In this document: positions 60,618 to 64,000 of the stretch, piece after piece
How positions within the stretch are numbered: the first letter of the stretch is position 1
Layout: each line of letters starts with the position of its first letter
From: Gammaproteobacteria bacterium
GTDB lineage: Bacteria > Pseudomonadota > Gammaproteobacteria > UBA6429 > Thiohalophilaceae
Assembly (NCBI GenBank): GCA_029880855.1
Contig: JAOUNS010000002.1
Coordinates: forward strand, 124,001 to 188,000
Direction: 5' to 3'
Length of the DNA stretch: 64,000 nt
Made by a program: the position numbers and the translations under genes
The notes under the pieces: model-generated
What the model was told of the DNA's origin: nothing
The model's input: the letters and a program-made list of their open reading frames with translations, nothing else
The model's database searches: none

Positions 60618-60856
60618 GACGGGAACAGTGTGCCGTCCTGGATCTGTTCAGCCACCGGGTGATCGGGTACCAGGGTGACCCGCAAGCCGACGATTCGGGC
60701 CAGATCGAGCAGGGTTTCGAGGTGGATGTTGGCGTTCTTTTTTGCCCGGGAGAGGGTTTCCGGTCTGATCCCTGCCCGTTCCGCCAGTTCAGCCTGACCG
60801 ATGTTTTGGCGTTTGGCCATGCTGATGATCTTGCTAATCAGGTTATTCTCACTCAT
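60614..60856 (-). CDS. hipB: HipB-like XRE family antitoxin
   Basis: An 80-residue helix-turn-helix protein, the DNA-binding antitoxin and autorepressor of hipA. The HTH lies at about 20-40 (GQAELAERAGIRPETLSRAKK), and the C-terminus LRVTLVPDHP..EQ is like the HipB tail. ATG 60856 follows AAGGT at good spacing; a longer TTG-started version would extend into the AT-rich promoter. It is the first gene of the hipBA operon, as usual. Confidence 0.92.
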   Translation of the reverse strand: MSENNLISKIISMAKRQNIGQAELAERAGIRPETLSRAKKNANIHLETLLDLARIVGLRVTLVPDHPVAEQIQDGTLFPS

Positions 60857-60892
60857 AAAATTGACCTTCAAATCAAGCGATACTCTAAAACT

Positions 60893-60938
60893 AGCAAAAG
60901 ATGATGTTTTGCTCAAATTATTAATATGATTAAATCAT
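60893..60938. promoter_or_regulatory. candidate hipB operators in an AT-rich promoter
   Basis: AGCAAAA-N7-TTTTGCT (60893-60913) and the palindrome ATGATT-A-AATCAT (60926-60938) lie 35-80 bases upstream of hipB in a strongly AT-rich stretch. Their words differ from the E. coli operator TATCC-N8-GGATA. The rest of the 238-bp gap up to acyP shows nothing further. Confidence 0.5.
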
Positions 60939-61094
60939 CAATATTTCAAGCATTTTTTACTTTTATTGATCTAAAAGTCAATTTTAAATACAACTATTTC
61001 TGAATCGAGGCAACAGAAAGCACCGACAAACAGCTGCTGCAAGGCGGCGCTGCCTGGTTAATTATCCATTGAATCAGGGAGTTAGCTGAAAAAC

Positions 61095-61367
61095 TCAGCG
61101 CATGACAAAGCCGCGCGGCATCTCTTCAGGCTGGATGACCGTGCATTCCACATCGGTGACTTTGGCGTTGGGCGGTCCCCGCTTCAGCCAGCGTTGCAAG
61201 GCCTCGATACAGACCTCATCACCACAGGCGACGACTTCGACCCGGCCGTCCCCCATGTTTTTGGCATGACCGGAGAGACCGAGCATCTGGGCCTGTTCCA
61301 GTGTGGAAGCACGAAAGAAGACACCCTGCACGGTGCCGGAGATATAACAGCGAACACAAATTGTCAT
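61095..61367 (-). CDS. acyP: acylphosphatase
   Basis: A 90-residue small enzyme that hydrolyses acyl phosphates. The signature GTVQGVFFRASTLEQA (about 11-26) contains the catalytic Arg, and the catalytic Asn is in GHAKNMGDGRVEVVACG (about 32-48). ATG 61367 overlaps the stop of the adaptor protein gene by four bases, so an apparently unrelated housekeeping gene is translationally coupled to an efflux gene. Confidence 0.95.
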   Translation of the reverse strand: MTICVRCYISGTVQGVFFRASTLEQAQMLGLSGHAKNMGDGRVEVVACGDEVCIEALQRWLKRGPPNAKVTDVECTVIQPEEMPRGFVMR

Positions 61368-62140
61368 TTTATGCTGATCTTCGCCTGTTGACCGGCCCGC
61401 AGTGTACGTTGACCGGTGGTGAATTCGACCTCGATTTCGTAAAAGGTCCCCTTCTTGTCGAGCACAGCCGGTTCGAGTCCGACATGTTTGACCTTGCCCT
61501 GATAGCGTTGTCCATCGACTACAACTGTAGCAGATTGGCCTTGCATGTCACCGTTCAGATCATCCTGCTCGATATAGCCGCGGGCCAGCATCTGATCAGC
61601 CGCCGCCACCACCACCAGGACTTCCGGCTTCAGTTGTGACACCACGGTTTGCCCCGGTTCGGCGGAGCGTTGCACCACCACAGCATCAAACGGCGCACGC
61701 AAGGCACTGTATTCCAGATCCAGTTGGGCCTGCAGCAGTTCGGCCTGGGCGGTTTTGTATTCGGCAAGGGCATGGGTATAACCGTTTTTGGCCATTTGTA
61801 AATCATGTTCGGATAACAGTGTCCGGTCGTACATCTCCTGGGCGCGATCACGTTCCCGTTTTGCTTCCAGGTGTACCTCTTTCAGGTTGGCCACTTTTGC
61901 CCCAGCCTTGTTGACGGCAGCTTCATAACCACGCATATCCAGTTTGACCAGCACGGTGTCCTTTTTCACCCGTTGACCGATATGTACATTCACTTCAGCA
62001 ATGATCCCGTTCACCGGTGCCGCCATTTCCACTCGCTTCGACCAGTGCAGTTTTGCCGGTATATCCAAAGCAAATGCCGTCGTGCTGCTGCCGATGAACA
62101 GCAGGCTGATCAAGAAATGGGTCAGGTTATTTTTGGTCAT
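61364..62140 (-). CDS. periplasmic adaptor (membrane fusion) protein
   Basis: A 258-residue HlyD/RND-adaptor-like protein. After a signal peptide (about 1-24, TAFALD) come a biotinyl-lipoyl half (APVNGIIAEVNVHIGQRVKKDTVLVKLD), a helical hairpin (about 70-140), the second half-motif (APFDAVVVQRSAEPGQTV) and a beta domain ending KISIK. It is shorter than typical adaptors (about 380) and lacks most of the membrane-proximal domain. ATG 62140 with GGGAG upstream is preferred to the in-frame extension that overlaps the TolC gene. No inner membrane pump is adjacent. Confidence 0.88.
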   Translation of the reverse strand: MTKNNLTHFLISLLFIGSSTTAFALDIPAKLHWSKRVEMAAPVNGIIAEVNVHIGQRVKKDTVLVKLDMRGYEAAVNKAGAKVANLKEVHLEAKRERDRAQEMYDRTLLSEHDLQMAKNGYTHALAEYKTAQAELLQAQLDLEYSALRAPFDAVVVQRSAEPGQTVVSQLKPEVLVVVAAADQMLARGYIEQDDLNGDMQGQSATVVVDGQRYQGKVKHVGLEPAVLDKKGTFYEIEVEFTTGQRTLRAGQQAKISIK

Positions 62141-62150
62141 GACAGCTCCC

Positions 62151-63518
62151 TCATGGCGAAGCGCCTGGAGTTGAAGTTTGAGTTTGAGTTGGTGTCGATA
62201 CCGGCGTCGGGGTGACGGATGGATCAAGTTGCATCTGGCCGGTCAGTGCTTCCAGTCTTGCCCAGCCAACGGCAATGTTATATTCGGTTTCACGCAGATT
62301 ACGTTCCGCTTCGGATACCCGCACCATGGCATCACCCAGATCAGTCTTGATTTCCATTTCATACAGGGCGCGACTGCGATCCAGATAGAGTTCACGATAT
62401 TGTGCATTGGCCCGCATACCATCCAGTTTGATACGCAGGTTTTCCAAGTCCAGCCAGGTTTCCAGTACCGCCTGTTGCAATGCAAATTGCCGTTCACGCA
62501 GTGCGGCGCGGGCCTGATAAAGTCTGGCCCGGGCGCGGGCGATTTGTGCATCGCTTTCACCACCGGTCGTCAGGGGGATCTCCAGCGTAACACCGGCCCG
62601 CCACTTGTCACTGGAACCCAATTCACGGGTATAGGACCAGGCCTCTGCTTGCCCTTGTAATGACGGACTGTAGCGGGCGCGTGCTTCTGTCACGCTTTGT
62701 TCCGCTGCCGCCACCTCACGCTGCAATGCCTTGAGCAAGGGATTGTTGTCCAGTGCCTGCTTTTGATAGTTCTCCACTTCATCCAGTTTTCGATCAAGCA
62801 GCGGTAACTCGGGTTTGGTGAGTGTATTGGATAGCTGATCGGGGCGATTCAGCGCCTGTGCCAATAAGGCACGCGCACGTCGTTGTTCGTTCTGGCTTTG
62901 ATAGCGCAGGTGTCTGATACGCTGGTTCTCCACTTCCTTTTCCAGCACTTCAAGATCAGAAGCCTGTCCCAGCTTGCGCCGTTCACGAGTGCGGTCCATG
63001 GCGATATAGGCCACGGCCATTTCCTCGTTGTAGCGGTAGAATTGCAGATCAGCGAGCATCACATCAAAGTAGCGCCGCATGATTTCGATGCGGCGGCGTT
63101 GTCTGGCGCTGATATAACGGAGTTGACCGGCCGCCAGCCGGTGTTGTGCCGCATTTTCCGCTGCACTGCTGCGGCCAAAATCATACAGATTTTGTTTGGC
63201 GGTGATCCCGTAGCGGTGATCCTCGTTGCCCAGACCGACGACAACATCAGCAGGCTCTACCCAGCGTGCCTGTGCTTCGATTGAAGATTTGAAACCACTG
63301 AGTGATTCGGCAGCCCTGAGGTCCGCCTGTGCATTATCGATGTCGGACTGATAGCGCTGTAATTCAGGCGTCTGCTCATCAGCCAGTTTGAGCGCATATT
63401 CCAGGGTCAGCGGCTCAGGTAACTTGTCAGCGGTTTCCCCGGCCTGTAGTGCAGCGGCAGGCAGCACAAACAACTTGATAACAGCAATGCCGGTAACGGC
63501 CCGCAGCAACCCGCTCAT
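62151..63518 (-). CDS. TolC family outer membrane efflux protein
   Basis: A 455-residue exported protein with a signal peptide (about 1-26, LQAGE) and two TolC repeats rich in long helices, starting with the typical LTLEYALKLADEQTPELQRYQSDI and repeating near residue 245. It should form a trimeric outer-membrane channel. The C-terminus has a low-complexity Thr/Pro/Ser tail (about 430-455) beyond the TolC fold. It precedes the adaptor gene by 10 bases. No pump gene lies in the window. Confidence 0.9.
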   Translation of the reverse strand: MSGLLRAVTGIAVIKLFVLPAAALQAGETADKLPEPLTLEYALKLADEQTPELQRYQSDIDNAQADLRAAESLSGFKSSIEAQARWVEPADVVVGLGNEDHRYGITAKQNLYDFGRSSAAENAAQHRLAAGQLRYISARQRRRIEIMRRYFDVMLADLQFYRYNEEMAVAYIAMDRTRERRKLGQASDLEVLEKEVENQRIRHLRYQSQNEQRRARALLAQALNRPDQLSNTLTKPELPLLDRKLDEVENYQKQALDNNPLLKALQREVAAAEQSVTEARARYSPSLQGQAEAWSYTRELGSSDKWRAGVTLEIPLTTGGESDAQIARARARLYQARAALRERQFALQQAVLETWLDLENLRIKLDGMRANAQYRELYLDRSRALYEMEIKTDLGDAMVRVSEAERNLRETEYNIAVGWARLEALTGQMQLDPSVTPTPVSTPTQTQTSTPGASP

Positions 63519-63527
63519 GAATCGTTC

Positions 63528-64000
63528 CTATTTCTTTTGGCCGTGTTCTCTTTTGTAACGGGTGAATTTCATCTTCTTGTAATGTCCATTGACAACAAAG
63601 TCCCCAATCAACATGAATTCATCCACCCCTGCCGTCTTGCCGATATGCTTGTGCACCGGCTTGCCGTCCAAATCAAACAACATGATGACCGGCGTAGCCC
63701 GAACGCGATATTCCTTGAAAGCGAAATCTTTCTGTTTGGTTTGTTTGCCTTTCAGATTAACAATCTCAATATCACCTTCAATATCCACCGCAAAGTTCAA
63801 AAAATGTTTCCGATAGTATTCCTGCACTTCAGGCTGGTTCAGGACATTGTGTTTCATGTAGTGACAAAACGGACATTCATCCATTTCAAAAAAGATCAGT
63901 ATGCCCTGTTTGCCCTGCTGACGGGCGTTGTTCAATTCCTCACGAAAATCACCCCAGGTCTCATTGAAAAAATGTTTATAGGGGTCGCGTGGTTCTGCGG
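63528..64000 (-). CDS. thioredoxin-fold protein (5' truncated by window edge)
   Basis: The last about 157 residues of a thioredoxin-like protein; the frame is open to the edge and the start lies outside. The visible part reads DPYKHFFNETWGDFREEL, then IFFEMDECPFCHYMKHNVL with a CPFC redox motif, and the cis-Pro in RATPVIMLFD. This resembles the SoxW/thioredoxin_7 group that keeps periplasmic thiols reduced or helps cytochrome and Sox protein maturation. It lies 9 bases before the TolC gene, same strand, so they share an operon. Confidence 0.85.
   Translation of the reverse strand, partial: AEPRDPYKHFFNETWGDFREELNNARQQGKQGILIFFEMDECPFCHYMKHNVLNQPEVQEYYRKHFLNFAVDIEGDIEIVNLKGKQTKQKDFAFKEYRVRATPVIMLFDLDGKPVHKHIGKTAGVDEFMLIGDFVVNGHYKKMKFTRYKREHGQKK

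Overview
The window is a chromosomal segment of a gammaproteobacterium. The grounds are gene order and gene types: pepA-holC-valS with lptFG diverging from pepA, ilvI-ilvH-ilvC-psd-pssA-leuA, a large single-chain purL, RF3, a yadGH-type ABC pair and a perfect FNR-type box. Three DUF2173 genes and a Tat-exported flavoprotein would fit an environmental (possibly sulfur-oxidising) member of the Chromatiales/Thiotrichales type, but the species cannot be named from the sequence. No rRNA, tRNA or CRISPR array was found.

Layout. 1-4.9 kb (+): 3' part of an AMP/thymidine phosphorylase, a PRPP-synthetase homologue and a DUF1614 membrane protein in one tight operon, then an SDR oxidoreductase and an FHA protein. 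5.1-6.8 kb (-): yadGH-type ABC exporter. 6.9-11.9 kb (-): purL preceded by three tandem DUF2173 genes. 12-20.2 kb: RDD membrane protein, lptG-lptF (-), then pepA, holC, a coiled-coil protein and valS (+). 20.2-21 kb: gene-free mosaic of hairpins and palindromes. 21-31.1 kb (-): DUF2970, DUF3999/DUF2339, an exported amidohydrolase, an MFS transporter, a bicovalent-FAD oxidase and prfC. 31.2-32.3 kb (+): a membrane protein, then tandem FNR-like boxes, a candidate ~108-nt small RNA and a strong terminator.

32.3-44.3 kb (-): a hybrid sensor kinase with two receivers plus a stand-alone receiver, a membrane protein, an inositol-phosphatase-family enzyme, rimI, a family-4 uracil-DNA glycosylase, leuA, pssA, psd, ilvC, ilvH and ilvI. 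A terminator-like hairpin lies in the ilvI leader. 44.5-47.9 kb (+): DUF4124 protein, MIF-family tautomerase, proS and a lytic transglycosylase.

48-59 kb is the accessory region: two small exported cysteine-containing proteins, a decayed REP-associated tyrosine transposase (RAYT), two almost identical RAYT elements with 27-bp terminal inverted repeats, an AT-rich orphan gene (candidate immunity gene) and a 2552-residue SpvB/RHS polymorphic toxin. 59.2-60.9 kb: a hipBA toxin-antitoxin operon. 61.1-64 kb: acylphosphatase, a membrane-fusion protein, a TolC-family protein and the 3' part of a thioredoxin-fold protein.

How genes work together: the core blocks give branched-chain amino acid and phospholipid synthesis, LPS export and translation. 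The points of most interest are the FNR-controlled sRNA candidate (32.04-32.25 kb), the RHS toxin/immunity/RAYT island (48-59 kb), and the nucleotide-phosphorylase/PRPP cluster at the left edge.
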